From NCBI RefSeq assembly GCF_013204855.1, contig NZ_JABMKZ010000017.1, forward strand, positions 62,001 through 126,000: DNA of 64,000 nt, in the 5' to 3' direction. This document shows positions 26,424 through 34,404 of the stretch, in pieces. This DNA is from Paenibacillus alba. Lineage in GTDB: Bacteria; Bacillota; Bacilli; Paenibacillales; NBRC-103111. The position numbers were made by a program, and so were the translations under genes. Numbering within the stretch: position 1 is the first letter of the stretch; the number at the start of each line of letters is the position of its first letter. The notes beneath the pieces were generated by a model, which saw only the letters and a program-made list of their open reading frames with translations, was not told the origin of the DNA and searched no databases.

Positions 26424-27360
26424 CTATATCGGGAAGCGACTGCTCGCCATTATTCCTTTGGTCATTTTCGCCACACTGCTTACATTTATCTTGATTCAGC
26501 TTTCGCCGGTAGACCCAGCGGAAGCTTATTTCTCCGCTTCGCATATTCAACCGACGGAAGAACTTCTTGCTGAGAAGAGACAAGAATTGGGGCTGAATCA
26601 ACCGCTTTATGTGCAGTACTTGCATTCGTTAACCCAAATCGCCCGGCTTGATTTCGGAACATCCTATCTGTCCAATAAACCTGTATGGGACGAGGTAACG
26701 CTACGATTGCCGGCCACCTTGCAACTTGCTTTCAGCAGCATCATCTTAACGATTGTTGTCAGCATAGGACTGGGGTATTTGTCAGCTGTTTACTCCAATA
26801 GCTGGGTGGATTATTTCAGCAAAGCGCTTTCCTATTTTGGCGCATCCATTCCGCAATTCTGGCTCGGCTATTTATTGATCTTTTTCTTCGCTGTTCAACT
26901 GGATTGGTTGCCCGTTAATGGCATGGGAAGCTGGAAGCATCTAGTCCTGCCTTCACTAACCCTGTCACTTGCACTTATCGCTGTCTATAGTCGACTTTTG
27001 CGGGCAAGCATTTTGGAGCAATTACAAGAAGTTTATGTGTTATATGCCAGAACTCGTGGCATACCCGAAAAAGTGATTTTGCTTAAACACGTGATGAAAA
27101 TTGCCATCTCCCCCGTCATTACTGGCTTAGGTATGAATTTCGGCAAGCTGCTCACGGGGACGATTATTGTTGAGCAAGTGTTTTCATGGCCAGGGATTGG
27201 CAGATACTTCATTGAAGCCATCTTTAATCGAGATATTCCGGTCGTTCAATGCTATGTGCTTCTCGCTGCATGCGCATTCCTTCTTTGCAACCTGATCGTT
27301 GATCTTGTTCAAATGTATATGGACCCACGAATTTCTTTGAAAGGAAGAACCGATCCGTGA
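26410..27360 (+). CDS. ABC transporter permease (NikB/CntB-like)
   Basis: A 316-residue oligopeptide/nickel-type permease (BPD_transp_1) with an N-terminal TM (IGKRLLAIIPLVIFATLLTFILIQL), a conserved external segment SPVDPAEAYF and the EAA-type loop YARTRGIPEKVILLKHVM. ATG 26410 lies inside the 3' end of the binding-protein gene (14-bp overlap), indicating coupling; the longer open frame upstream only overlaps that gene. It pairs with the next permease to form the channel. Confidence 0.9.
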   Translation: MELSSYIGKRLLAIIPLVIFATLLTFILIQLSPVDPAEAYFSASHIQPTEELLAEKRQELGLNQPLYVQYLHSLTQIARLDFGTSYLSNKPVWDEVTLRLPATLQLAFSSIILTIVVSIGLGYLSAVYSNSWVDYFSKALSYFGASIPQFWLGYLLIFFFAVQLDWLPVNGMGSWKHLVLPSLTLSLALIAVYSRLLRASILEQLQEVYVLYARTRGIPEKVILLKHVMKIAISPVITGLGMNFGKLLTGTIIVEQVFSWPGIGRYFIEAIFNRDIPVVQCYVLLAACAFLLCNLIVDLVQMYMDPRISLKGRTDP

Positions 27361-28190
27361 TTAAACCTATGAAGAATCTTCTCTCAGGTAGGAAGACCAT
27401 CATCGCGTGTTCTTGCTTCCTGCTGCTTTGTTTCTTAATCACGATTCTGGCACCTTGGCTTGCACCCCATGATCCTATCAAGGTCAATCTAGCCTTGAAG
27501 CTGCAGCCTCCTACGTATGACTATTTATTAGGTACGGATCATTTGGGGCGTGATCTATTATCCCGACTGTTGTATGGGGCTCGCATATCGTTAGGCTTAG
27601 TTTTCCTTGTGTTTATTTTATCCTTAACCATAGGGTTAATCGTTGGAACGGTTGCGGGGTACAAAGGCGGATGGATCGATACCTTCCTCATGCGCTTCTG
27701 TGATGGCGTTATGGCTTTTCCGAATATTGTACTTGTCCTCGGAATTGTAGCGATGCTAGGTCCCGGTATTATGCAGATCGTGTTTGCCCTGCTTCTTGTT
27801 CAGTGGGTAACCTATGCTCGTATGTTTCGCGGCCTCGTTGTTAGTTTAAGAGAACGTCAGTTTATTTCGGCTGCAATGATAAGCGGGTCCTCACCATGGA
27901 CCATTATGAGGCTTCACATCATTCCCAATGTTTTGCCCCCTATTGTTGTAATCGGGACACTTGAGATTGGCTGGGCGATTATGGATATATCAGCGCTGTC
28001 TTTCCTTGGCTTAGGTATTCAGCCGCCTACCCCGGAGTGGGGCGCCATGATTCATGAGGGCAAGAGCTACATTCGGAGCCATCCTGAACTGATGATGTAC
28101 CCCGGATTTTTTATTTTACTTGTCGTCATTAATTTCAATCTGCTCGGTGAAGCGCTATCGCATAAATTTGGGGTAAAAAAACGATTTTAA
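27357..28190 (+). CDS. ABC transporter permease (NikC/CntC-like)
   Basis: A 277-residue permease with the OppC-type N-terminus (LAPWLAPHDPIKVNLALKLQPP, then LLGTDHLGRDLLSRLLYGARIS) and the cytoplasmic loop ISAAMISGSSPWTIMRLHIIP. The GTG start overlaps the previous stop (GTGA); an ATG four codons on is an alternative. It is the second half of the metal-complex channel. Confidence 0.92.
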   Translation: MIKPMKNLLSGRKTIIACSCFLLLCFLITILAPWLAPHDPIKVNLALKLQPPTYDYLLGTDHLGRDLLSRLLYGARISLGLVFLVFILSLTIGLIVGTVAGYKGGWIDTFLMRFCDGVMAFPNIVLVLGIVAMLGPGIMQIVFALLLVQWVTYARMFRGLVVSLRERQFISAAMISGSSPWTIMRLHIIPNVLPPIVVIGTLEIGWAIMDISALSFLGLGIQPPTPEWGAMIHEGKSYIRSHPELMMYPGFFILLVVINFNLLGEALSHKFGVKKRF

Positions 28191-28210
28191 ACAAGAAATG
28201 AGGCCCTTAG

Positions 28211-29047
28211 ATGGACACAACTCGCAAAGTATTGCAGGTAAGTGGGCTGAACGTCAAAGTCACAACAGATCAAGGCCAGCTTCAGCTTCTTCATGATATT
28301 CATTTTGATTTAAATGAGGGGCAAATTCTCGGTCTAGTCGGCGAAAGCGGCTGCGGCAAAAGCATGACATGCCATTCACTCTTGCAGTTGATGGATCACC
28401 ATACCATTGTCGAAGGCAGCATTCAACTGGGTGGCCGGGAGCTTAACGGCTTGGATCCGAAGGAGATGCGGCGCATTCGAGGCAAAGAAATAGGCTTTAT
28501 TAGGCAAAATCCGATGAATGCCTTCACGCCAGTGTATTCAATTGGCAATCAATTCATCGAGACCATCCGTGCGCACAGCAAGCTGAGCAAAAAAGAAGCC
28601 TATGAGCTGGCAGCCATTTCTCTAGAAAATGTGAATTTGCCCAAGCCTTACGAGATTCTCAAGATGTACCCTTTTCAACTGAGCGGAGGTATGCTGCAGC
28701 GGGTGATGATTGCTATGTGCATGTGCCTGAAACCCGCCGTCGTTATCGCTGATGAACCAACGACTGCACTCGATATGGTCAATCAATTGCAAGTGTTATC
28801 ACAGCTGGAACGGCTGCGATCGGAATGTGGCACAACCATTTTGCTGATTTCTCATGACCTAAGCGTCATTGCAGAGATGGCAGATGAAGTTATGGTTATG
28901 CAGCATGGGAAAATTGTCGAACAAGCCAATGTCTTTGAGCTGTTCGATCACCCTGCAAATGCCTATACCAAAAAGTTGCTAAACGCGAGGTTGCAGCTGC
29001 CCGATCTTTCTAACAAGCAGACGGTCGAATATGCTGTAAACTTTTAA
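28211..29047 (+). CDS. ABC transporter ATP-binding protein (NikD/CntD-like)
   Basis: A 278-residue ATPase: Walker A GESGCGKSM, Q-loop GFIRQNPMNAF, signature LSGGMLQR, Walker B VVIADEPTTALD and the H-loop ISHDLSV. It has the short C-terminal tail of nickel- and peptide-type ATPases. It works with the ATPase encoded 16 bp downstream as a heterodimer that energises import. Confidence 0.92.
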   Translation: MDTTRKVLQVSGLNVKVTTDQGQLQLLHDIHFDLNEGQILGLVGESGCGKSMTCHSLLQLMDHHTIVEGSIQLGGRELNGLDPKEMRRIRGKEIGFIRQNPMNAFTPVYSIGNQFIETIRAHSKLSKKEAYELAAISLENVNLPKPYEILKMYPFQLSGGMLQRVMIAMCMCLKPAVVIADEPTTALDMVNQLQVLSQLERLRSECGTTILLISHDLSVIAEMADEVMVMQHGKIVEQANVFELFDHPANAYTKKLLNARLQLPDLSNKQTVEYAVNF

Positions 29048-29063
29048 AAATGGGGTAACAACA

Positions 29064-29894
29064 ATGAGTTTGTTGCAAGTACAGGAAGTCAGTCATACTT
29101 ACAGGAAAAATAGATTATTTGGCTCAACACGCCAACAACCGCCAATCCTTTCCAACATTTCCTTCTCCATTGATGAAGGCGTTTGTCTAGGTTTATTGGG
29201 AAGCAGCGGAGCCGGAAAAAGCACACTTGGCAAAGTCATTCTTGGCTTTGAGAAGCCACAGCAAGGTAAGATCATCTTTATGGGGCACGATATGTACAGC
29301 ATGAATGCAACAGCCCGCAGAAAGATTCGTCGAGATCTGCAAGTGGTTTTTCAAGATTGTTATTCGGCCGTTAATCCACGCATGTGTGCCGAACAGATCA
29401 TTGGAGAGCCGCTCAGCAACTACAAGTCCATGTCCTCGCTTGAACAAAAGCGATCGATCGGCGAGCTGCTGGAAAGGGTCGGTCTACAAGCAGCGGACAT
29501 GGTGAAATACCCCCATCAATTCAGTGGCGGTCAACTGCAAAGAATTAACATTGCCAGGGCGATTGCGCTGAACCCGAAGCTCATCGTGCTAGATGAGCCA
29601 ATTAGCAGCCTTGATATGGTCAATCAAAGCCAAATTTTAGCGTTATTGCATGACTTGAAACTATCATTTGGGCTTTCTTATCTGTTCATCACCCATGACA
29701 TCAAGGCTGCATACGCCCTTTCGGATCGACTAGCGGTCATGGATCAGGGAGAACTCGTGGGGCAGTTCGAAAATAAGGAATCGATTTTCACATCGTCACA
29801 TCCTGCTGTGAAGCTTTTGTTGCAATCCGTCCTTGCTGAGCATCCCCGAGACCGGAAAATCAAATCCGTTAAAGCGGAATGTCGGTCGCTATGA
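29064..29894 (+). CDS. ABC transporter ATP-binding protein (NikE/CntF-like)
   Basis: A 276-residue ATPase: Walker A GSSGAGKST, Q-loop VVFQDCYSAVNPR, signature FSGGQLQR, Walker B LIVLDEPISSLD and H-loop ITHDIKA. The extended C-terminus ends in SVKAECRSL. The ATG at 29064 follows a short gap with a GGGG-type site. Its last codons overlap the MFS start by 4 bp (ATGA), so exporter and importer are translated together. Confidence 0.92.
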   Translation: MSLLQVQEVSHTYRKNRLFGSTRQQPPILSNISFSIDEGVCLGLLGSSGAGKSTLGKVILGFEKPQQGKIIFMGHDMYSMNATARRKIRRDLQVVFQDCYSAVNPRMCAEQIIGEPLSNYKSMSSLEQKRSIGELLERVGLQAADMVKYPHQFSGGQLQRINIARAIALNPKLIVLDEPISSLDMVNQSQILALLHDLKLSFGLSYLFITHDIKAAYALSDRLAVMDQGELVGQFENKESIFTSSHPAVKLLLQSVLAEHPRDRKIKSVKAECRSL

Positions 29895-31084
29895 ACAAAA
29901 ACGGCCCCTTATCTCTACCTTTTATAAAGCTATACGCCATTACTTTTCTATTTTTCAGCGCGAATCCGATCTTGAATATCATTGTGCCTCTGCGCAGTGA
30001 AGCTCAAGGCGCAAGCAATGCAGAAATCGGCGTCATGATGGGTGCTTATATGATAACGAGCATGCTCTTCCGTCCATGGGCGGGAAGTATCGTTCATCGC
30101 TTCGGACCGCTGTCTGTATTACGCGCTTTATTACTTGCAAATGGACTTGTCCTAATCCTGTATACGATATCTGGGCTGGAATGGTACTTCGCTCTTCGTG
30201 CTATGCAGGGCGTAACGACGGCGTTTTTCTCCTTATCGCTGCAGCTAGGCATTGTTGATAAGCTGGCTCACCATGATCGTTCTCAGGGCATATCACTTTA
30301 TTTGTTAGCAGGCATGCTGCCTACCGTAATCGGTCCTATTCTGGCATTAACCTTGTGGGACTGGGGCGGAATGAACGCATTCACCACATCTATGATCGTT
30401 ATTGCCCTTGTCACAGGCATCTTAGGCTTCAAGGCTGCTCTGCCCTCCGGATCGCAAGTCACTCAGAATGAGCAACAGCAAGCAAGCTCCATGACTTCTC
30501 AGCTGCGCCAGCTGTGGACTCATCGTGCATTTCTCGTATGCAGTACAGCCATGCTGATTGCTTCTGTCTCCTTTGGCGCTGTTACAACCTTTATTGCGCT
30601 CTATACGAAACAAAGCGGTGTCGGTCATGCTGGCATTTACTTAATGCTCCAAGCTGGCGTGATGGTTTTTTGCAGATTCGCCTTACGCAAAAAAGTTCCT
30701 TCAGACGGTCAATGGCATCCCCGTTTTCTCGTTGGTTTACTGCTAAGTATGGCTGTTGGCTTGCAGCTATTGGCACTAGCCGTATATGGCAGAGCATCAT
30801 TCATGTATGCGGGTTCCATGTTGATTGGGTTAGGCATGGCACTGCTCTACCCCCATTTGGTGACGTATTTGACCATTGTACTGCCACTGTCCTCCCGCAA
30901 TACGTTAATCGGCGTGTTCATTGCCGTATCCGATCTGGGTTCCGTACTTGGCAACATCGTGATGGGCACGATTGCCGATCATTTGTCCTACTCTTATATG
31001 TATGGCATATGCGCTGGCTTATTGCTGACCTCTGTTGCGATTGTACTCATAAGCGGTCGCCGTTTAGCGATTCGTTCTGAATAA
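29891..31084 (+). CDS. MFS transporter, CntE-like metallophore exporter
   Basis: A 397-residue, 12-TM major facilitator. Its N-terminus (LPFIKLYAITFLFFSANPILNIIVPLRS) and the RPWAGSIVHRFGPLSVLR loop resemble the staphylopine exporter CntE. It is the last gene of the operon, as in cnt loci. The family exports opine-type metallophores made in the cell; no synthesis genes (CntK/L/M-type) are within this window. ATG 29891 gives a 4-bp overlap with the ATPase; ATG 29879 is four codons longer. A general drug-exporter role cannot be excluded. Confidence 0.8.
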   Translation: MNKNGPLSLPFIKLYAITFLFFSANPILNIIVPLRSEAQGASNAEIGVMMGAYMITSMLFRPWAGSIVHRFGPLSVLRALLLANGLVLILYTISGLEWYFALRAMQGVTTAFFSLSLQLGIVDKLAHHDRSQGISLYLLAGMLPTVIGPILALTLWDWGGMNAFTTSMIVIALVTGILGFKAALPSGSQVTQNEQQQASSMTSQLRQLWTHRAFLVCSTAMLIASVSFGAVTTFIALYTKQSGVGHAGIYLMLQAGVMVFCRFALRKKVPSDGQWHPRFLVGLLLSMAVGLQLLALAVYGRASFMYAGSMLIGLGMALLYPHLVTYLTIVLPLSSRNTLIGVFIAVSDLGSVLGNIVMGTIADHLSYSYMYGICAGLLLTSVAIVLISGRRLAIRSE

Positions 31085-31091
31085 ATGGACT

Positions 31092-31130
31092 AAACCTCCG
31101 AAGCCACTTAGATGGCGATGGAGGTTTTTT
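31092..31130 (+). terminator. Rho-independent terminator of the metal operon
   Basis: AACCTCC (31093-31099) pairs with GGAGGTT (31120-31126), with an inner GCCA/TGGC extension, and is followed by TTTTTT. It overlaps the 3' end of the convergent small gene at 31108. Confidence 0.88.
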
Positions 31131-31398
31131 GAGCTTTATCTAAATTTCTCATCTTATTTTCAAGTATCCCCTTCTCCAATTTTAAATGGAGCAGCTCCGT
31201 ATCCAGATCCTGCCCGATAGTATGCACCGCGGTAAGTATGTTCTCTGCAGTAAGAATGTGAATAGAATCAGCGTTATGGCAGATATACTCTAAAATGATG
31301 TCGATGAATTCTTTGCAGAGGCTGATTCTTTGGGTTAGGATGGTTTCTTCTTTTAGCGCTTCTTCGTATTTAGTTTGGACTTCTTGCATGGTTGCCAC
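31108..31398 (-). CDS. Small helical protein of unknown function
   Basis: A 96-residue, charged protein with no membrane segment. The sequence is almost entirely heptad-like helix (QTKYEEALKEETILTQRISL, then LHLKLEKGILENKMRNLDKA), so a coiled-coil dimer is likely. I do not recognise a family. ATG 31398 has AGGTGG 7 nt upstream, which supports a real gene. Two TACG-N6-CGTA palindromes and a truncated divergent regulator lie just upstream, suggesting it belonged to a small regulated unit. Its stop codon lies inside the terminator of the convergent metal operon. Confidence 0.6.
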   Translation of the reverse strand: MATMQEVQTKYEEALKEETILTQRISLCKEFIDIILEYICHNADSIHILTAENILTAVHTIGQDLDTELLHLKLEKGILENKMRNLDKAQKTSIAI

Positions 31399-31408
31399 CT
31401 CACATCGT

Positions 31409-31460
31409 TACGTATATGCGTACCATTATAAAAAAATATTATCTGGTACGTTATTGCGTA
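31409..31460. promoter_or_regulatory. Paired 14-bp palindromes, candidate repressor operators
   Basis: TACGTATATGCGTA (31409-31422) and TACGTTATTGCGTA (31447-31460) share TACG-N6-CGTA and are 38 bp apart start to start. They lie between the divergent small gene and the truncated XRE-like frame, as expected for operators of a small dimeric repressor. Confidence 0.55.
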
Positions 31461-31502
31461 TAGTCAACAACTAAACTTGATTACTCGAAAGGTGATCTGA
31501 CC

Positions 31503-31562
31503 ATGACAAAAAAGGTAATCGTTAAAATATCTGAACTTACTAAAAAGCACAACATATCCTAG
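31503..31562 (+). pseudogene. Truncated XRE/Cro-like regulator remnant
   Basis: A 19-codon frame begins ATG 31503 behind AAAGGTG and reads MTKKVIVKISELTKKHNIS before TAG. The pattern (V/I-K/R-x-S-E-L-x-x-x-x-x-I-S) is how many short XRE-type HTH regulators begin, just before the QxxLA helix. No in-frame or shifted continuation is evident, so it looks like a decayed 5' end. It could instead be a genuine short peptide. Confidence 0.45.
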
Positions 31563-31655
31563 TCATAATGGAAACCATCGTTTCTGCAATACAATACTGC
31601 TACTTACGGCTCATCATCTCCATCTTCTCTCACACTCCCTATCCGAAAAATAAGT

Positions 31656-31690
31656 GCAAAAAAAGAAGACCAGAGCGGCGGCTCTGATCC
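31656..31690 (-). terminator. Rho-independent terminator of the Rpn-type gene
   Basis: Minus strand GATCAGAGC, loop CGCC, GCTCTGGTC, then TTCTTTTTTT. It starts about 75 bp after the stop at 31764. Confidence 0.88.
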
Positions 31691-31763
31691 TCTTCAGAGA
31701 GTATCAGTATGGTGTGTGGTGTTTTCTCTAATAACCCGTCGTTGAAACCACTGTGCTACGCTT

Positions 31764-32618
31764 TTAGTGCATCTGTTTGCCTAACAACTCAATTTCCGCT
31801 TCGGACAAGCCCGTTACTTCGGCAATGAGTGAGACCGCTAAACCTTTTTGCAGCATGTTAGCTACAATCTCTTTATCTCTAGCGACCTTTCCTTCCTCTC
31901 TGCCCCTGGACTCCACATAGTCCAAAGCAGACTGCTCATCCAGCAGCGCTTTTTTCCGCATCTCATACAGCATCCGCGCTTCTTTGTCTTGGCTCAAAAA
32001 CTCCAATGTCGTCATCGCTTTTTTCAAGCCTGGTGTATCCATCGCTAATTCCTCCCATCGATCCTGATTCGCACCGTTAATGAACATCAGCCAATTTACG
32101 AGTCGGCTGTCCATTTCGTGGACTTTAATCCCCAGCTTCGACAGCTCCATAAAGTGAATTTCAATATCGTCGATTAACAGTTCGCCTGTATGGTCTTCCC
32201 TCATGTGAAATATGTTATGAAAACGATCATTTGGAATGTAGCAGAAGGTCAAGATATTGATCGAAATGACTTTTTGTAAGGTCGTGTACAGCTTACCTTC
32301 CTCTAATTGCTCCTCGTACATTTTGGCCGAGTAATACAAACTCCGCTTTGCCATATCGTACTTATTGCTCACCTGGATCTCCAAATTCACCTGTTTGCCA
32401 TCCTCGGTTTTGGCTCGGACATCCAGAATGGACTGTTTATCAGTCACGGCATTTTTATCGATATTCGGATTGAGTATCATCAGACTGACAAACGGCTTCG
32501 GCTCCGTTTCCCGCAACGCTTCATTTAGGAAATTGAGTAGGACTTCATCTTTGTTTTCTTCGCTGCCAAATATTTTTTTGAACACAAAATCGACAGACGG
32601 CTTTAACAGTTCAGTCAT
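31764..32618 (-). CDS. Rpn-family recombination-promoting nuclease / PD-(D/E)XK transposase-like protein
   Basis: A 284-residue protein with the PDDEXK_2 layout: LKPSVDFVFKKIFG at the start, then the catalytic strand pair ILDVRAKTEDGKQVNLEIQV (Asp...Glu-x-Gln) at about residues 65-85. RSLYYSAKMYEEQL, a helical middle, and a C-terminal region with MLQKGLAVSLIAEVTGLSEAEIELL follow. These proteins are DNA endonucleases that raise RecA-independent recombination and often vary in copy number. ATG 32618 follows GGAG at 8 nt. I see no terminal inverted repeats, so it is not called an insertion sequence. Confidence 0.83.
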   Translation of the reverse strand: MTELLKPSVDFVFKKIFGSEENKDEVLLNFLNEALRETEPKPFVSLMILNPNIDKNAVTDKQSILDVRAKTEDGKQVNLEIQVSNKYDMAKRSLYYSAKMYEEQLEEGKLYTTLQKVISINILTFCYIPNDRFHNIFHMREDHTGELLIDDIEIHFMELSKLGIKVHEMDSRLVNWLMFINGANQDRWEELAMDTPGLKKAMTTLEFLSQDKEARMLYEMRKKALLDEQSALDYVESRGREEGKVARDKEIVANMLQKGLAVSLIAEVTGLSEAEIELLGKQMH

Positions 32619-32750
32619 CGTTTCAACTCCAAACAGCTTTGGATTGCCAGTGATTTTTCTATTACCATTATACCACAAAAGGAGTAGAGCGTAGACATGA
32701 AAGACGCCTAAGTGGTTTCGCATATCGCTGTTGAGTTTTTCACAAAAAAT

Positions 32751-32798
32751 GAGAGGCTATCCCCAGTCATTTCTATGACTTGTGGGACAGCCTTTTGT
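32751..32798. terminator. Hairpin with AGGCT/AGCCT arms (probable bidirectional terminator)
   Basis: AGGCT-A-TCCC...GGGA-C-AGCCT (about 32754-32793) encloses a second stem GTCAT/ATGAC and is followed by TTTT on the plus strand and by TTTTTT further out on the minus strand. It would end the minus transcript of the HEAT-like gene. Similar hairpins occur at 44539 and 54389. Confidence 0.65.
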
Positions 32799-32820
32799 GC
32801 CGTTATGCTTCTGTTGTCAA

Positions 32821-32900
32821 AATAAAGGGAAATTTCCCTCTAATTTGACTGCAGAAGCTTGTCAGTTCCTTTTAGCAGGAAAAACTCCCTCTATTTGCAC
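32821..32900. repeat. Intergenic repeat element with GGGAAATTTCCC palindrome
   Basis: The 12-bp palindrome GGGAAATTTCCC (32827-32838) is followed by TCTAATTTG. A related block (AAAAACTCCCTCTATTTG) recurs about 50 bp later. No coding frame or promoter is evident. It resembles dispersed non-coding repeats of the genus, but copy number elsewhere is not visible here. Confidence 0.5.
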
Positions 32901-32955
32901 CGATTTCGTGAGAACCTACTAAAGCCGGTCAAACTAACGGGAGGTTAGGTTTTCC

Positions 32956-34404
32956 TTACGCCTTGATCGCGAGATTCCGATTTCGGATTACAGGACTGTT
33001 CAGACCAGTCAGGATCAATTCTACACCAATCCCCTCATACCGATCCAAACTCTGCAAAATGGTATCCAAAATATGATGTGCCGCATATTCTTGGCCAACC
33101 CCCATCTCATCACCGGGACCAGCCGCGATGTGCTGAAGAGGAAGATGTTCCGTGGCGAATTGAACCAATTGCCGGATACGGTTTGGGTCGTTCGATTTCA
33201 TCAGCTGAAAGTAATGAAAATCCTGCAGCGGATCTGCGGCAAGCTGACCATACAGCGCATCCCAAATATCCATGCCAAGCTTATCCGCACACACTGCTCC
33301 ATAGTGGCGATCCGAGGAATCACCGGTGCTAATTGCATCAATGACAATGCTTACCCACTTGGCTTCAGCAATCAACGATTCACATGCATCCCTATTATCG
33401 GTTCTTAACTGCTCGCTCCATCCCTCCAACATCCGCCGGGACCAATTCTCCTCATCCTGAGCCAAGAAGTCGCGAATACTGAATAGGACCGACAAATGTT
33501 TAACTGATGAGCCCATCACCCAGGCTAGCCTCACGTAATCAGACACAACCTGCGGACTATACTCGTAATCGTCGATGTCCTCTGCCGGCCCGCCGTTCAA
33601 TAACGCTTGCATAATATCCGTCGCCCCATCAAACAATGCGCTATCAACAAGATCGTCCGAGAGCGCCTCGCGCAAACCACCATTCCTTGCACAAATGCAA
33701 GCTAAGTATTCGTTCATGACGCTGTTTTGGCAACCTTGGCGCAGCAGCCAGTCTTTGATCTCCTCGGTGGCCGGCTCGAGTCTCTCGACGAGATGGATTT
33801 TCCCCCACCCATGAACGTACTTAACTAGTTCAAACAGAACCTGGTTGCTGTCTTCCATTCCATTCCGAATCGCAACCGCGGCATATAGCGTAAATTCATC
33901 GTGCCTCCCCAGTGTCAGAAGCAGTTCCTTCACTTGCTCGTTCTGAAAAAGGCCCAGCAGCGCAATTCCAAATTTAACGGCATTGCGATGTGCCCCATTT
34001 TCGGCTAACCATTTTGCCTCTTGGAATAAGCCATCTGGCTGTATGCCAGACTGTTTGCGCACCTCGTCTAAAATAGCGTCCATCTTGCTGCCAATATCCG
34101 TCTTCACAAGCTTAGCATACAGTGTCTTTCTAATTGAAATCTTCGGCTTTCTCGATTGCTTCGCCAGCAGGTGGACCAACTCACGTGTCTCGTCTGTCAT
34201 TTGACCTGGCCCCGCATGGTGCCCGAAAGCACCATCCAAGCCGCCTGCTACCCACCTCAACTTGCTGCCGGACCAGAATTCTTCGTCATCTGGCAAGGAT
34301 CCTCCTACGGATTCGCCTTGCTCCAGCATAAATGAATAAATGGAGGGCCTGCCTTCCCAGAGAGGCCGTACCGCTTTATTGAAGAAAATAAGCATTGTTT
34401 TCAT
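32956..34404 (-). CDS. Hypothetical HEAT/ARM-like repeat protein, coupled to the SPFH gene
   Basis: A 482-residue soluble protein that I cannot assign to a named family. The N-terminus is MLIFFNKAVRPLWEGRPSIY, and a GGLDGAFGHHAGPG segment is near residue 55. The rest is helical and reads as degenerate HEAT/ARM-like pairs (for example KFGIALLGLFQNEQVKELLLTLG and LAWVMGSSVKHLSVLFSIRDFL). The last residues, NSPVIRNRNLAIKA, look like the beginning of another repeat helix, so the C-terminus may be shortened by its stop codon. The start overlaps the SPFH gene stop by 4 bp (ATGA). A role as partner of the membrane-scaffold protein is inferred. Confidence 0.7.
   Translation of the reverse strand: MKTMLIFFNKAVRPLWEGRPSIYSFMLEQGESVGGSLPDDEEFWSGSKLRWVAGGLDGAFGHHAGPGQMTDETRELVHLLAKQSRKPKISIRKTLYAKLVKTDIGSKMDAILDEVRKQSGIQPDGLFQEAKWLAENGAHRNAVKFGIALLGLFQNEQVKELLLTLGRHDEFTLYAAVAIRNGMEDSNQVLFELVKYVHGWGKIHLVERLEPATEEIKDWLLRQGCQNSVMNEYLACICARNGGLREALSDDLVDSALFDGATDIMQALLNGGPAEDIDDYEYSPQVVSDYVRLAWVMGSSVKHLSVLFSIRDFLAQDEENWSRRMLEGWSEQLRTDNRDACESLIAEAKWVSIVIDAISTGDSSDRHYGAVCADKLGMDIWDALYGQLAADPLQDFHYFQLMKSNDPNRIRQLVQFATEHLPLQHIAAGPGDEMGVGQEYAAHHILDTILQSLDRYEGIGVELILTGLNSPVIRNRNLAIKA

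Noticed and set aside
30514-31080. 188-codon plus-strand frame inside the MFS gene
   Set aside because: Out-of-frame shadow of the CntE-like transporter, Cys/Arg-rich and without features.
31764-32618. Insertion sequence based on the PD-(D/E)XK transposase-like gene
   Set aside because: No terminal inverted repeats or target duplications are visible; Rpn-type genes are commonly stand-alone.
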